In this document: positions 17,281 to 26,929 of the stretch, in pieces
Numbering within the stretch: position 1 is the stretch's first letter
Layout: every line of letters starts with the position of its first letter
Source: Methanobacteriota archaeon
Lineage (GTDB): Archaea; Halobacteriota; Methanomicrobia; Methanomicrobiales; Methanoculleaceae
Direction: 5' to 3'
NCBI GenBank assembly: GCA_023393455.1
Contig: JAEWLJ010000012.1
Location: 29,510 to 93,509, forward strand
Length of the DNA: 64,000 nt
Notes under the pieces: model-generated
Databases searched by the model: none
The model's input: only the letters and a program-made list of their open reading frames with translations
What the model was told of the DNA's origin: nothing
Translations under genes and position numbers: made by a program

Positions 17281-17661
17281 AACGTGTGGATACATGGGTG
17301 TGGTATGGTAGCGCACTGGACGATACCTCTCGCACGAGAGGGAGCCGCGATCGTCGTCCGGGGCGAGGGCGACGATCCCCACGCGCCCGACAGGATCGAC
17401 TACGAGGTTCGCGGCGGCCCCGGCGGGGTTGAAATTGTGCCACCGCCTGTGGCACAAACGACGGGGAGTCGCCTGCGCCGGAAAGCGGCGACGTTCCGTT
17501 CTCGGGAATCAGAAGGCACCGGCACTCCAAGCATGAACGAACCCCGCTACCGAGATCAGGAAACAGTTCAGTGCGGTCATCGGCGACTGCAGGGTGCTCC
17601 CTGACGTCCAATCGTCACGGCGATCGACGGCATGGTGCCTCTACACCGGGTCTACGCGGGA
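17281..17661. other. Intergenic region after the DUF1016 relic
   Basis: This is about 380 bases of GC-rich sequence. One frame remains open from the DUF1016 relic to 17604 and includes IDYEVRGGPGGVEIVPPP, which has a protein-like look but no recognisable family and no start of its own. I see no RNA gene, terminator or inverted repeat that stands out. It is probably decayed coding sequence at the element border. Confidence 0.35.
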
Positions 17662-18180
17662 CTACGCAACATTCTTGATCTTTGCCTTCAGCCCGGACGC
17701 GAACGCCTCCATCGAGTCCAGGTCTTTGAACCCGGCGAAGATCACCTTCCCCGACGAGAAGATGAGAGCGGTCCCTGCGTCGCCCCGGTAGATCAGACCC
17801 GGGAACTGTTCGGGCTCGTACTCGACCTGCTCCATCCTGAGCGCGGCGACGAGTTGCAGGAGCGGGATCTCGATCTGGAAGTCTTCCATGCCGACGATGT
17901 TCCTGACCTCCGGTGGCGACGCGAGTGAAGGGTCGATGAGGGGCGAGATACGGGTGAGGAATTCCCGATAGGAGGTATCGACCTCGTCGAGGGACGCAAG
18001 GCCGTAGATGATGTACTTCCCGCTCCTGTAGATGGTGGCCTTCCCTCGGGAGAGGAGGATGTAGGCCCCGTGGTAGTTCTCAGGATTATATCGGTAGTTT
18101 GTATCGGGGAGTTCCGGCAACCGCTCAAATGGGACCGGCTGGTGAAGGTCGCCGGAAGCGACGATATTGGTGATCTTCAT
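17662..18180 (-). CDS. Divergent TATA-binding protein paralog
   Basis: This 172-residue protein has the two-fold TBP layout. The second half is close to the family (VEYEPEQFPGLIYRGDAGTALIFSSGKVIFAGFKDLDSM). The first half begins ITNIVASGDL, as TBP does, but its stirrup region has NPENYHGAYILLSRGKATIYRSGKYIIYG in place of the usual QFPGLVYR. TBP bends promoter DNA; the altered first repeat suggests different promoter or partner specificity. The start at 18180 was chosen because a longer upstream frame is low-complexity and overlaps the DUF365 gene. It is the last gene of an EVE-DUF365-TBP series. Confidence 0.8.
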   Translation of the reverse strand: MKITNIVASGDLHQPVPFERLPELPDTNYRYNPENYHGAYILLSRGKATIYRSGKYIIYGLASLDEVDTSYREFLTRISPLIDPSLASPPEVRNIVGMEDFQIEIPLLQLVAALRMEQVEYEPEQFPGLIYRGDAGTALIFSSGKVIFAGFKDLDSMEAFASGLKAKIKNVA

Positions 18181-18199
18181 TCCCGAAAAGATATGGGAC

Positions 18200-18628
18200 T
18201 TACTCCCGGAGATACCTTCCTCCGACCGGGACAAACTGCTCAGGCTTTCTGACAGTCTTGTATTCCCGGACATCCTCGAGTTCGAGGGCCATCCAGGGCC
18301 GCTTTCGGGGCACCTCCTTCCTGACCCTGACCCCCTGCCACCGCTCCTGGTTCGCGACGTAGGCGCGTGCCTCCTCCCGGGTGAGGAAGACTGCATCACC
18401 GAACGTCTCGAAGAACGCGAGGGGGTCGTCGTTGATGACGATCCGCCTGATCGTCGCCTCCCCGACGTAGCCGGTGTCCTCGCGGGACTGGTAGAAGACG
18501 AGTCTCATGCCCGGCTTGAGTTCTTTAAAGACGGTGGCGGGTTTGATGAAGACGGTCTTTTTGTCCTTGAAGAACCGGGGCATGAAGTGTTTTGGGACGG
18601 GGAAGGTGACGCCGGTGATCTCGGACAT
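18200..18628 (-). CDS. DUF365 family protein (PUA/ASCH-like)
   Basis: This 142-residue protein reads EITGVTFPVPKHFMPRFFKDKKTVFIKPATVFKELKPGMRLVFYQSREDTGYVGEATI. That matches the archaeal DUF365 family as I remember it. The PUA-like barrel (KPGMRLVFYQS, VGEATI) suggests binding of a modified base in RNA or DNA. It sits 3 bases downstream of the EVE gene and 19 upstream of the TBP paralog, so all three probably share a transcript. Confidence 0.75.
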   Translation of the reverse strand: MSEITGVTFPVPKHFMPRFFKDKKTVFIKPATVFKELKPGMRLVFYQSREDTGYVGEATIRRIVINDDPLAFFETFGDAVFLTREEARAYVANQERWQGVRVRKEVPRKRPWMALELEDVREYKTVRKPEQFVPVGGRYLRE

Positions 18629-18631
18629 CGG

Positions 18632-19081
18632 TTACGCCTCCACTCCGGCGCGTTTGAGGATGAGTCGGTAGTCCTCCTCCGGGATCTCGCGCATGGCTAT
18701 CCTGAGGTGGCCGCTCCACATCGTTTTGTTCGTGATGAATGTGAGATCCCCGATCAGCGGCTTGAACTCAAGGGGTTTTGCGAAGACTGCCACCGGCCTG
18801 ACCTTCATGCGGTAGGGGAAGACCTCGTCGCCCATCTGCGGAGGGGTGATGAAGAGGCGGGCGTGGTCTTCGTAGGGCTCGGAGGCGACTTCGTAGGCGC
18901 CGGTTATAGCGGAAGGGAGGATGGTGTCGCCCTCTTTCTCCTGCCGGACATACACGAGAATGGTATCGCCGGGCTTCACCCGCTGCATGAGGGTTTTGTT
19001 CCGCCGGGGTACTCCCCAGACATGCTTCTTTTCGAGGATCTTGGCGTTGTCGCGGTTGGAGGAGGCGATCCAGTGGGTCAT
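18632..19081 (-). CDS. EVE domain protein
   Basis: This 149-residue protein begins MTHWIASSNRDNAKILEKKHVWGVPRRNK and continues MQRVKPGDTILVYV. EVE domains have a W near the N-terminus, a basic patch and a GDxxxxY/V strand, and bind modified bases such as 5-methylcytosine derivatives in DNA or modified RNA. The start at 19081 was preferred to an upstream ATG at 19135 because the EVE fold begins at MTHW. It is divergently arranged with the helicase-methylase operon across about 210 bases. Confidence 0.85.
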   Translation of the reverse strand: MTHWIASSNRDNAKILEKKHVWGVPRRNKTLMQRVKPGDTILVYVRQEKEGDTILPSAITGAYEVASEPYEDHARLFITPPQMGDEVFPYRMKVRPVAVFAKPLEFKPLIGDLTFITNKTMWSGHLRIAMREIPEEDYRLILKRAGVEA

Positions 19082-19290
19082 AGGTGGGATTTGATCGTTT
19101 ATAGTTAAAACGTTCACGGAGTGGAGACCGTTCACATGATCCTATCTGCCTAGTAGGTCCGTTTAACTAATCCGGAGAGGTAGTTCCCTCATACGATCTT
19201 GCCGGGAAGGAAAACTACCTCCCATATGGCGAGATACGTTTCATCAACTATATCATAACATAACTATTATTCTTGTTATAGGCGTGTTCA
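19082..19290. promoter_or_regulatory. Divergent control region between EVE group and PLD-SNF2 operon
   Basis: This is an AT-richer spacer between divergent transcripts. GAGGTAGTT (about 19176-19184) and AACTACCTC (about 19212-19220) form a 9-bp inverted repeat that could be an operator. TATCATAACATAACTATTATTC (about 19251-19272, more than one TATA-like option) lies just upstream of the helicase ATG at 19291. On the other strand GATTTGATCGTTTATAG is near the EVE start. Confidence 0.45.
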
Positions 19291-22200
19291 ATGTCTTCAG
19301 ATCTGACTTTTATCACTAATGAGAATGGCAATACGTTACTCGATCGTTTTAATGCACTCGTTAAAGATACCACACTTTTTGACTGTCTTGTTGGATACTT
19401 CTATTCAAGCGGGTTCTATGCTCTCGAGAAGGCTCTGGAAAATACCGAGAAGATCAGAATCCTCATCGGCATCAGCACCAACAAAACAACGTATGATTTT
19501 ATCCAGGCTGCCTCATTTGAGGGACATCCTACGTTGCTTCTTTCCAGTAAAGACCTTAAACATCAGTACTCCGGCATGGTCAAAGAAGAATTGGATCAGT
19601 CCGAAGACGCTTTCGACGTAGAAAAGGGCATTCTGACCTTCGTTGAGTGGTTGAGGAGTGGAAAACTTGAGATCCGTGTCTACCCCTCAGAGAAGGTCCA
19701 TGCAAAACTCTACATAATGACCTTCAAAGAGAGTGACAGGGACAAGGGGCGCGTTATCACCGGTTCAAGCAATTTCTCTCAATCCGGGCTGCAGGATAAT
19801 CTTGAGTTCAACGTTGAACTCAAGATGCGGGGGGATTACGAGTATGCGCTTAACAAGTTCAATGAACTCTGGGAAAACTCGGCCGATATGTCGGAGAATT
19901 ATGTCGAGACGATACGGACCCAGACCTGGCTCAATGACTCTATCACCCCGTACGAACTCTACTTGAAATTCCTCTATGAATACCTGAAGGAGAAGATCAA
20001 TCTCGATAAACAACAGACCGGGAATGAGTACATCCCTGAGGGGTTCATGGACCTGCAGTACCAGAAGGACGCGGTGCAGGACGCAAAATTAAAACTTGAG
20101 GAGTACGGTGGCGTTTTTATCTCCGATGTGGTCGGCCTCGGGAAGACGTACATAGCAACCCTCCTTGCCCAGCAACTTGATGGGAGGACACTCGTTCTTG
20201 CCCCTCCCGTCCTGATAGACCGGGAGAATCCGAGTTCATGGCCGAATGTCTTCCTCGATTTTGGCGTGCGCCAGGCAGATTTTGAATCGGTTGGGAAATT
20301 GGACCATGTCCTTGCGAGGGGGGCCGATCGGTACAAGAACGTGATCATCGACGAGGCTCACCGGTTCCGTAATGAGATGACCCAGAGTTATGAGAGCCTG
20401 TACCGGATCTGCAGGGGCAAGCGGGTGATTCTGGTAACGGCAACCCCTCTCAACAACTCTCCGAACGATATTCTGAGCCAGATTAAACTCTTCCAGAACG
20501 CCAAAAAATCCACCCTGCCTAACCCGAAGGTGCGCAACCTCCAGGGATATTTCAATACCCTCCAGAAACGGCTTGACGGGCTTGACCGGCAGCAGGATCG
20601 CGAAGAATACATGAGGGTTGTCAGGGAAAATGCCGAGGATATCCGTGAGAATGTGCTCCAGTACCTGATGGTCCGGCGCACGCGGGCGAGTATCGCTGCG
20701 TACTACAGCGAGGATCTGAAGCGGCAGAACCTCAAGTTCCCTGAGGTTGAGGACCCTCAGCCGGTGTATTACCACTTTGATGATCATACGGACTCGGTCT
20801 TTCTGGAGTCGATCGATCTGATCGTGAACCAGTTCAAGTATTCCCGCTACACACCGCTCCTGTATCTGAAGAAAGGGACCTCGCATCCTGAGGAGCTGGC
20901 CCAGAAGAACATGATGAAGTTCATGAAGATCATGCTCTTGAAGAGGCTGGAAAGCAGTTTTTTCGCGTTTAAGATGTCTATCAGTCGTTTCATCGAGTAT
21001 TATGAAGTATTCATCCGGGAGGTCGAGAGAGGAAATGTCTACATCAGCACAACGCACACGAACGTGATCTTCGACCTTCTTGAAGAGGATAACATGGATA
21101 AAGTCGCCTCTCTCATCGACGATAAGAAGGTCTATTGTCTGCCGTCATCCAGTTTCACTCCGGCGTACCTGGAGGATCTCAAGTATGACCTCGAGATCCT
21201 CAAGAGACTGCGAACGCTGTGGGATACTGTTGAAGGCGACCCGAAGATAGATGCGTTTATTGAGGTGCTCTCAACGGATCCCCGGCTCAAAGACCAGAAG
21301 TGCATCATCTTCACCGAGGCAAAGGAGACGGCGGATTATCTTACGGATGCCCTGAAAGGGCGGTTTGGAGACTCTGTTCTTGAGTATCATGGGTCGTCCT
21401 CAGAGAGTGAGAGGATCGCAATCATCGAGAACTTTGATGCGAAGGCCCGGCGCCCGAAGGATGACTACCGTATTCTGGTGACGACAGAGGTTCTCTCGGA
21501 GGGGGTGAACCTTCATCGCTCCAACGTGGTGATCAACTACGACATTCCATGGAACCCAACACGGATGATGCAACGGGTCGGCCGCATCAACCGTGTGGAT
21601 ACGAAGTTTGAGAAGATCCATATCTTCAATTTCTTCCCTGCAGGCCCTATCAACGAGGAGATCGGCCTGCAGGAAGCTGCTGAGGCGAAGATAGCAGCGT
21701 TTATCGAGATGCTTGGGAACGATGCTCCTCTCCTTACCGACGAGGAGATCAAGTCGCACGATCTCTTTACGAAATTGACGTCCCGGAAGACGATCACGGG
21801 AGAGGATGAAGAGGAAGATCTTGAACTCGGGTATCTGACGTTCCTGCGCGAGATACGGGATTCTGATCCCGATCTCTTTAAAAAGATCAAATACCTCCCG
21901 AAGAAGGCGAGATGTGGCCGCGCATCCGGGGGGTCCGGGCGTTCGGTGGTCACGTTCTTCAGGCGGGGGAAACTCCGAAAAATCTTTCAGACGACTGTCA
22001 GAGGGGCGGAGGCTGTTACCGGGGAGGTGGATTTCCTGCGTGCGGCGGATCTTCTCCGGGCAGAGGCATCGACGAAGAAGCACGTTATCGGACCGGACTT
22101 TTACTCGCTGCTAGAATCCAACAAAGCCGCTTTTGAGGATGTGTTTGCCATCGAGAGCACCATTGCACCCTCACGTGCCAGTAAAGGGGGCGAGGTCAAA

Positions 22201-22488
22201 TTCACCGGCATCCTGAGAGCGATCCAGCACTCGCCGGCGTTTACGGACGAAGACGAAGAATACGTGGGACAGGTTCTCCGGCTGATAGAGGACGGGGCGC
22301 TCCCGAAGGCGACCATCAAGAAGATCCTCAAAAAAATTGAGTTTACCCTGGAACCTCTTCCGATGCTTGCAAAGATCAAATCAGAGATCTCCGAGGAGTT
22401 CTTCCGCCCGACATTTGGGCCTGTGGATATATCGGGGCCTAAAGAGGTCATCCTCTCCGGGTATTTTGCAGGAGGTGATCTCTCATGA
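19291..22488 (+). CDS. PLD-nuclease-like / SNF2-type helicase fusion, restriction-type
   Basis: This 1065-residue protein has an N-terminal phospholipase-D-like domain with an HKD motif: H137-A-K139 in KVHAKLYIM, then GSSNFSQSG (Asn161). Superfamily 2 helicase motifs follow: Walker A VVGLGKTYIA (Lys285), DEAH at 354-357, TATPLNNSPNDI, and C-terminal QRVGRINRVD. The PLD half could cut DNA, as in BfiI-type nucleases, and the motor would translocate. The gene overlaps the next methylase gene by four bases (ATGA), so the two form one operon and probably one restriction or phage-defence system. The base composition is a little less GC-rich than its housekeeping neighbours. Confidence 0.82.
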   Translation: MSSDLTFITNENGNTLLDRFNALVKDTTLFDCLVGYFYSSGFYALEKALENTEKIRILIGISTNKTTYDFIQAASFEGHPTLLLSSKDLKHQYSGMVKEELDQSEDAFDVEKGILTFVEWLRSGKLEIRVYPSEKVHAKLYIMTFKESDRDKGRVITGSSNFSQSGLQDNLEFNVELKMRGDYEYALNKFNELWENSADMSENYVETIRTQTWLNDSITPYELYLKFLYEYLKEKINLDKQQTGNEYIPEGFMDLQYQKDAVQDAKLKLEEYGGVFISDVVGLGKTYIATLLAQQLDGRTLVLAPPVLIDRENPSSWPNVFLDFGVRQADFESVGKLDHVLARGADRYKNVIIDEAHRFRNEMTQSYESLYRICRGKRVILVTATPLNNSPNDILSQIKLFQNAKKSTLPNPKVRNLQGYFNTLQKRLDGLDRQQDREEYMRVVRENAEDIRENVLQYLMVRRTRASIAAYYSEDLKRQNLKFPEVEDPQPVYYHFDDHTDSVFLESIDLIVNQFKYSRYTPLLYLKKGTSHPEELAQKNMMKFMKIMLLKRLESSFFAFKMSISRFIEYYEVFIREVERGNVYISTTHTNVIFDLLEEDNMDKVASLIDDKKVYCLPSSSFTPAYLEDLKYDLEILKRLRTLWDTVEGDPKIDAFIEVLSTDPRLKDQKCIIFTEAKETADYLTDALKGRFGDSVLEYHGSSSESERIAIIENFDAKARRPKDDYRILVTTEVLSEGVNLHRSNVVINYDIPWNPTRMMQRVGRINRVDTKFEKIHIFNFFPAGPINEEIGLQEAAEAKIAAFIEMLGNDAPLLTDEEIKSHDLFTKLTSRKTITGEDEEEDLELGYLTFLREIRDSDPDLFKKIKYLPKKARCGRASGGSGRSVVTFFRRGKLRKIFQTTVRGAEAVTGEVDFLRAADLLRAEASTKKHVIGPDFYSLLESNKAAFEDVFAIESTIAPSRASKGGEVKFTGILRAIQHSPAFTDEDEEYVGQVLRLIEDGALPKATIKKILKKIEFTLEPLPMLAKIKSEISEEFFRPTFGPVDISGPKEVILSGYFAGGDLS

Positions 22489-25400
22489 AGGAAGAGGAGA
22501 CTGTCAGGCTCATTGATGGGGTCTTCAAGGATGCCTTCAATCCGGGCCGGTACATGAGGTTCATCCAGGAACTCTTCGACGACTTCCGGATATTTCCCCA
22601 GCGATTGCCGATCTGGCGCGAGTTCAAGAGTTATATCGACGAGGCGTACAGTATCGGAACTTACGTTGATGGAAAACATACCGTCGGGGTGCTCTATGTC
22701 AGGCTGATGAGGTCGACCTCCCGCGATCGCGCCAGGACGATGCAGCGGAACTTCATCGCGAAGTTCCTCAACAACGAAGGGAGGGATGCGGCTCTGGTCG
22801 CGTTCTACGGCGACGACCACGATGACTGGCGCTTCTCGTTTGTCAGGCTCGAGTACGAGCTCGGAACGGGCGACGACGGGAGGATCCGCACGAGCTTGAA
22901 ATTGACGCCTGCACGCCGGTTCTCGTATCTCGTGGGGAAGAACGAGCCGAACCATACCTGCAGGGAACGGTTCCTCCATCTTATCCGGGAGAAGGATGGA
23001 ACCCCGGTTCTTGCGGATATCGAGGAGAGCTTCAGCGTCGAGAACGTCACCAAGGAGTTCTTCGAGAAGTACAAGGGCTGTTACCTCAACCTGAAGGAGT
23101 CGCTTGAGCGGGCGCTCGACGCCGATCCAATCTGTAAGGCGGAGTTCGAGGAGAAGGAGATATCGACCGTCGATTTCTCGAAGAAACTCCTTGGCCAGAT
23201 CGTCTTCCTCTATTTCCTCCAGAAGAAAGGATGGCTCGGGGTGAGGCAGGACCCCGCTACCGGGCGGTTCCAAGAGTGGGGCACGGGGCCGAAGGATTTC
23301 ATGCGCCGCCTGTATGACAGGGAGATTGTTCCCTACGAGAGTTTCTTCAACGATATCCTTGAGCCGCTCTTCTATGAGGCGCTTGCAGAGGATCGCTCGG
23401 TAAACGAGGATTACTACAGCAGGTTCAGGTGCAAGATTCCGTTCCTGAATGGCGGTCTCTTCGAGCCGATCCAGAACTACAACTGGGTTAGCACCTACCT
23501 GCGGATAGAAAACGAGGTTTTTGGAGGCATTCTGAAGACATTTGACGAGTTCAACTTCACCATCAAAGAGGACGAGCCCCTGGAGCGGGAGGTGGCGGTC
23601 GACCCGGAGATGCTCGGGAAGGTCTTTGAGAATCTCCTCGATGTGATCGACCGGAAATCGAAGGGGGCGTTCTACACTCCGCGAGATATTGTGCATTATA
23701 TGTGCCAGCAGAGCCTGATCGGCTATCTTGCGAACCACACGAGTATCCCCCGCGATGACCTGGAGTTGTTCATCAGGCGTGGCGATGTCACTATCGGGAT
23801 GACCATCTATGCGCAGGAGGCCGGCGGCCAGGCCGATGAGGGGTTCCGGGATGCCCGGTTTACCCTGCCAGAATCCGTCCGGAACCATTACGCTGAACTT
23901 GATACGCTGCTCTGCTCGATCAAGGTGGCGGATCCGGCGGTGGGTTCGGGTGCTTTCCCCGTGGGGATGATGAACGAGATCGTGAAGGCCCGTTCCACCC
24001 TGACGCCGTTCTTTGCGGGTGACAGTTTGAACCGGTCGATATACGAGTTGAAGCGGCAGACAATAGAAAATTCCCTCTACGGTGTGGATATTGATTCGTC
24101 GGCGGTGGATATCACCAAGCTCCGGTTCTGGCTCTCCCTTATCGTGGACGAGGAGAATATCGCGATTATTCGGCCGCTCCCGAACCTCGACCATAAGATC
24201 ATGTGCGGGAACAGCCTGGTGGACGAATTCGAGGGAGTCAGTCTCTTTGATGAGAAGCTGCTGAGTGAGCCCGACGATGACCGGGAGACTCTGGTAGCGC
24301 CCATCGATGCCCGGATAGAGGAGTTGGGAGAGGAACTCCACCAGATCCTCACAGGAGCACTGGATGGCGATTCGGCCGGGGTTCGGCGGGAGATCGCGCG
24401 CCAGGAGAAGAAGAAGAAAGAGGTCCTCGCGGGTCCGAAGACGGCCGCACGGCAGATAACCTTCGATCAGACAGTCTCCCACAGGGTCAAAGTATCCCGG
24501 CGCAAACTCCGGGAGTTGAAGAAGTACCAGCGGCTCTTCTTCAACGAACAGAACCGCGCGAAGAAGAACGAGTATCGGGCCACAATCGAGCAGATGGAGT
24601 GGGACCTGATCGAGGAGACCCTAAAAGAGAGCGGCAACACGGACGCCTGCACGAAACTCGCGGTATACCGGAAGAACAGGGTGAAGCCGTTTTTCCTCTG
24701 GAAACTCTATTTCTCGGAGGTCTTCCTGCGCCAGAACCCGGGGTTCGATGTGGTGATTGCGAACCCGCCGTATGTGCGGCAGGAGAGCATCAGGGAGCAG
24801 AAGGCCTATTTCAAGGAGCATTACTGTGTCTACCAGGGCACCGCCGACCTGTACGTCTATTTTGTCGAGCGGGGGGTGAACCTGCTTGCGACCGGGGGGG
24901 TGTTCACCTACATCCTGCCGAACAAGTGGATGCGGGCAAACTACGGGAAGCCGCTGCGGGCGTGGCTGAAGGAGCGGCGGATCGAGGAGATCGTCGATTT
25001 CGGCGATCTCCCGGTCTTTGAGAGCGCAACGACCTATCCCTGCATCCTCCGGATCGGGGCGGGGTCTCCCCGCGAGCGGTTTGATGCCGTGCAGGTGGAG
25101 AACCTGGACTACCCCGACCTCACGGAGTACGTGAAGGGCCATTCGTACCCGGTAAACCTGACTTATCTGGACGATGGGGGATGGTCCCTGGCTGACGAGA
25201 AGACGCAGGTGCTGCTTGAAAAGATCAAGGCCGCCGGGGTGCCCCTGGGGACGTATGTGGACGGGAAGATCTATAGGGGTGTCCTGACCGGGCTGAACGA
25301 GGCTTTCGTGATCGACGAGGCGACGAGGGAGCGGCTGATCGCGGCGGATCCGCGGAGTGCGGAGATCATCAAGCCGTTTCTGGCAGGACGTGATGTGAAA

Positions 25401-26081
25401 CGCTACACTCCTCCAAAATCAGACCGCTATCTGATCCTTTTTGAGAAAGGGATATCTAATAAAGAGGGATCAGACTATCGTAATAAGTGGGAGTGGATCC
25501 AGAATAACTATCCGGCAGTTGCTGCCTATCTACAGCCCTTTGAAGTTGCTGCACAAAAGAGATGCGATAAGGGAGATTACTGGTGGGAACTTCGCGCTTG
25601 CGACTATTATGATCGGTTTGAGAGCCCGAAACTCATCTTCCCCGACATCGCTCCTCGGCCTAACTTTACGATTGATGAGACAGGAGGATTTTTTGACGCA
25701 AATACGTGCTACAACTTGTTTTACAGCGACAAATTCTTGTTAGGGCTGCTCAATTCCCAAGTCATCAATTATTATTACCGTTATCTGGCTGCTGTCTACC
25801 GTGGCGGCTACCTGCGTTTCTTCTCACAATACGTTGAAATGCTTCCCATCCGTCCCATCGACCCTGCCAACCCCGCCGATGTCGCCCGCCACGACCGCAT
25901 GGTCGCCCTCGTCGAGAAGATGCTCGACCTGAACAGGCGCCTCGCGGCGGCGAAGGCCCCGCACGAGAAGGAGGTGCTCGCCGGGATGATCGACGCGACC
26001 GACCGGGAGATCGATGTGCTGGTGTATGAGTTGTATGGGCTGACGGAGGAGGAGATCGCGGTTGTGGAGGGGGCGAGGTGA
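22485..26081 (+). CDS. Eco57I/PglX-like adenine-specific DNA methylase
   Basis: This 1198-residue protein has SAM motif I as VADPAVGSGAFPVG (about residue 481) and catalytic NPPYVRQESI (about 759), giving N6-adenine methylation. Upstream residues 1-450 form a large helical region with KGAFYTPRDIVHYM, a typical lead-in of Eco57I-like enzymes. After NPPY comes the target-recognition part (PNKWMRANYGKPLRAWL, FPDIAPRPNF). The end, REIDVLVYELYGLTEEEIAVVE, is the standard C-terminus of this class. No nuclease motif is obvious; cutting could be supplied by the PLD-SNF2 partner. Confidence 0.87.
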   Translation: MKEEETVRLIDGVFKDAFNPGRYMRFIQELFDDFRIFPQRLPIWREFKSYIDEAYSIGTYVDGKHTVGVLYVRLMRSTSRDRARTMQRNFIAKFLNNEGRDAALVAFYGDDHDDWRFSFVRLEYELGTGDDGRIRTSLKLTPARRFSYLVGKNEPNHTCRERFLHLIREKDGTPVLADIEESFSVENVTKEFFEKYKGCYLNLKESLERALDADPICKAEFEEKEISTVDFSKKLLGQIVFLYFLQKKGWLGVRQDPATGRFQEWGTGPKDFMRRLYDREIVPYESFFNDILEPLFYEALAEDRSVNEDYYSRFRCKIPFLNGGLFEPIQNYNWVSTYLRIENEVFGGILKTFDEFNFTIKEDEPLEREVAVDPEMLGKVFENLLDVIDRKSKGAFYTPRDIVHYMCQQSLIGYLANHTSIPRDDLELFIRRGDVTIGMTIYAQEAGGQADEGFRDARFTLPESVRNHYAELDTLLCSIKVADPAVGSGAFPVGMMNEIVKARSTLTPFFAGDSLNRSIYELKRQTIENSLYGVDIDSSAVDITKLRFWLSLIVDEENIAIIRPLPNLDHKIMCGNSLVDEFEGVSLFDEKLLSEPDDDRETLVAPIDARIEELGEELHQILTGALDGDSAGVRREIARQEKKKKEVLAGPKTAARQITFDQTVSHRVKVSRRKLRELKKYQRLFFNEQNRAKKNEYRATIEQMEWDLIEETLKESGNTDACTKLAVYRKNRVKPFFLWKLYFSEVFLRQNPGFDVVIANPPYVRQESIREQKAYFKEHYCVYQGTADLYVYFVERGVNLLATGGVFTYILPNKWMRANYGKPLRAWLKERRIEEIVDFGDLPVFESATTYPCILRIGAGSPRERFDAVQVENLDYPDLTEYVKGHSYPVNLTYLDDGGWSLADEKTQVLLEKIKAAGVPLGTYVDGKIYRGVLTGLNEAFVIDEATRERLIAADPRSAEIIKPFLAGRDVKRYTPPKSDRYLILFEKGISNKEGSDYRNKWEWIQNNYPAVAAYLQPFEVAAQKRCDKGDYWWELRACDYYDRFESPKLIFPDIAPRPNFTIDETGGFFDANTCYNLFYSDKFLLGLLNSQVINYYYRYLAAVYRGGYLRFFSQYVEMLPIRPIDPANPADVARHDRMVALVEKMLDLNRRLAAAKAPHEKEVLAGMIDATDREIDVLVYELYGLTEEEIAVVEGAR

Positions 26082-26172
26082 TTTTTTCTGCTCCAGAGCC
26101 AGGGAGTTTGGTAATTGTAATGACTGTCTGGATGAGGCTATCTCAAAAGGGTCTGCAAACTGTTGATGTACT

Positions 26173-26865
26173 ATGATTGGAGCACTTATGTACAACACAA
26201 TTGGTAGACTTATTGATACCTATCAAAACTTGAAAATTAACTCCATTATAAAGAAACAAAAAAATGTGAATATTAGTGGCCCAAACATACTGTCTCGCGA
26301 TAAAAATCTAAAACCATATGTTCCGAAACTTAAGGAAGTAGGAGGCAATCATCATAGGTTGTGTTTCGAGTATTTGGACAAGGGGGACATTGAACATCAA
26401 TTTGCGAGATTAATAGCCACAAGACAGAATGAATTGTTCCAAGCGGCGGTCCTTACTATGGGGTTCAGTTATCCAATGGCGGCAATACCAATAATGCGAG
26501 CTTTTTCTGATACTTTGTTTTTGCTGAAGTACGTTGAAATTAACCCAAAATATATATTAAGGTTTATGGGGAAGGCGGGGGGCGGAATTCGTATAGATCA
26601 GATTAAGAATGAGATTAATGACATAGCGCTAATTAATTATTACAGTGAGCTTTCGAACTTAATGCATGCAAACCCCGTTAGCATAAAATATACTTACCAA
26701 AAAGTAGGAAACATATCATTTCTTGCTTTCTGGCCCCTAAATGCGGAGAAACTTAATGAATGGCACGTTGTCAATCTAATCAGGCTTATGGAAGAATCAA
26801 ATAGAATAATTACTGACCTGTACTCTAAAAACTGGAAACCTGAAAAGCATCGCCCAAAAAAATAA
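26173..26865 (+). CDS. AT-rich unknown protein, helical, possibly HEPN/DUF5677-like
   Basis: This 230-residue protein follows the methylase by 91 bases but has very different, AT-rich codon use. It is largely helical: HRLCFEYLDKGDIEHQFARLIATRQNELFQAAVLTMGFSYPMAAIPIMRAFSDTLFLLKYV, then SELSNLMHANPVSIKY. The pattern of long helices with a late NLMHAN segment recalls HEPN-like or DUF5677-type proteins, but no R-x4-6-H motif is certain. A second ATG at 26188 is an alternative start. It may be an accessory effector or a separate insert. Confidence 0.6.
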   Translation: MIGALMYNTIGRLIDTYQNLKINSIIKKQKNVNISGPNILSRDKNLKPYVPKLKEVGGNHHRLCFEYLDKGDIEHQFARLIATRQNELFQAAVLTMGFSYPMAAIPIMRAFSDTLFLLKYVEINPKYILRFMGKAGGGIRIDQIKNEINDIALINYYSELSNLMHANPVSIKYTYQKVGNISFLAFWPLNAEKLNEWHVVNLIRLMEESNRIITDLYSKNWKPEKHRPKK

Positions 26866-26929
26866 CTGGTTTCCTGTAATATCTTATCCACCTTTCGCGC
26901 TAATCCACCCTCTCCCCTGAATTACCAAC

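Noticed and set aside
22101..24482. 793-codon frame on the minus strand
   Set aside because: Antisense of the helicase end and methylase start; no family features and no ribosome site.
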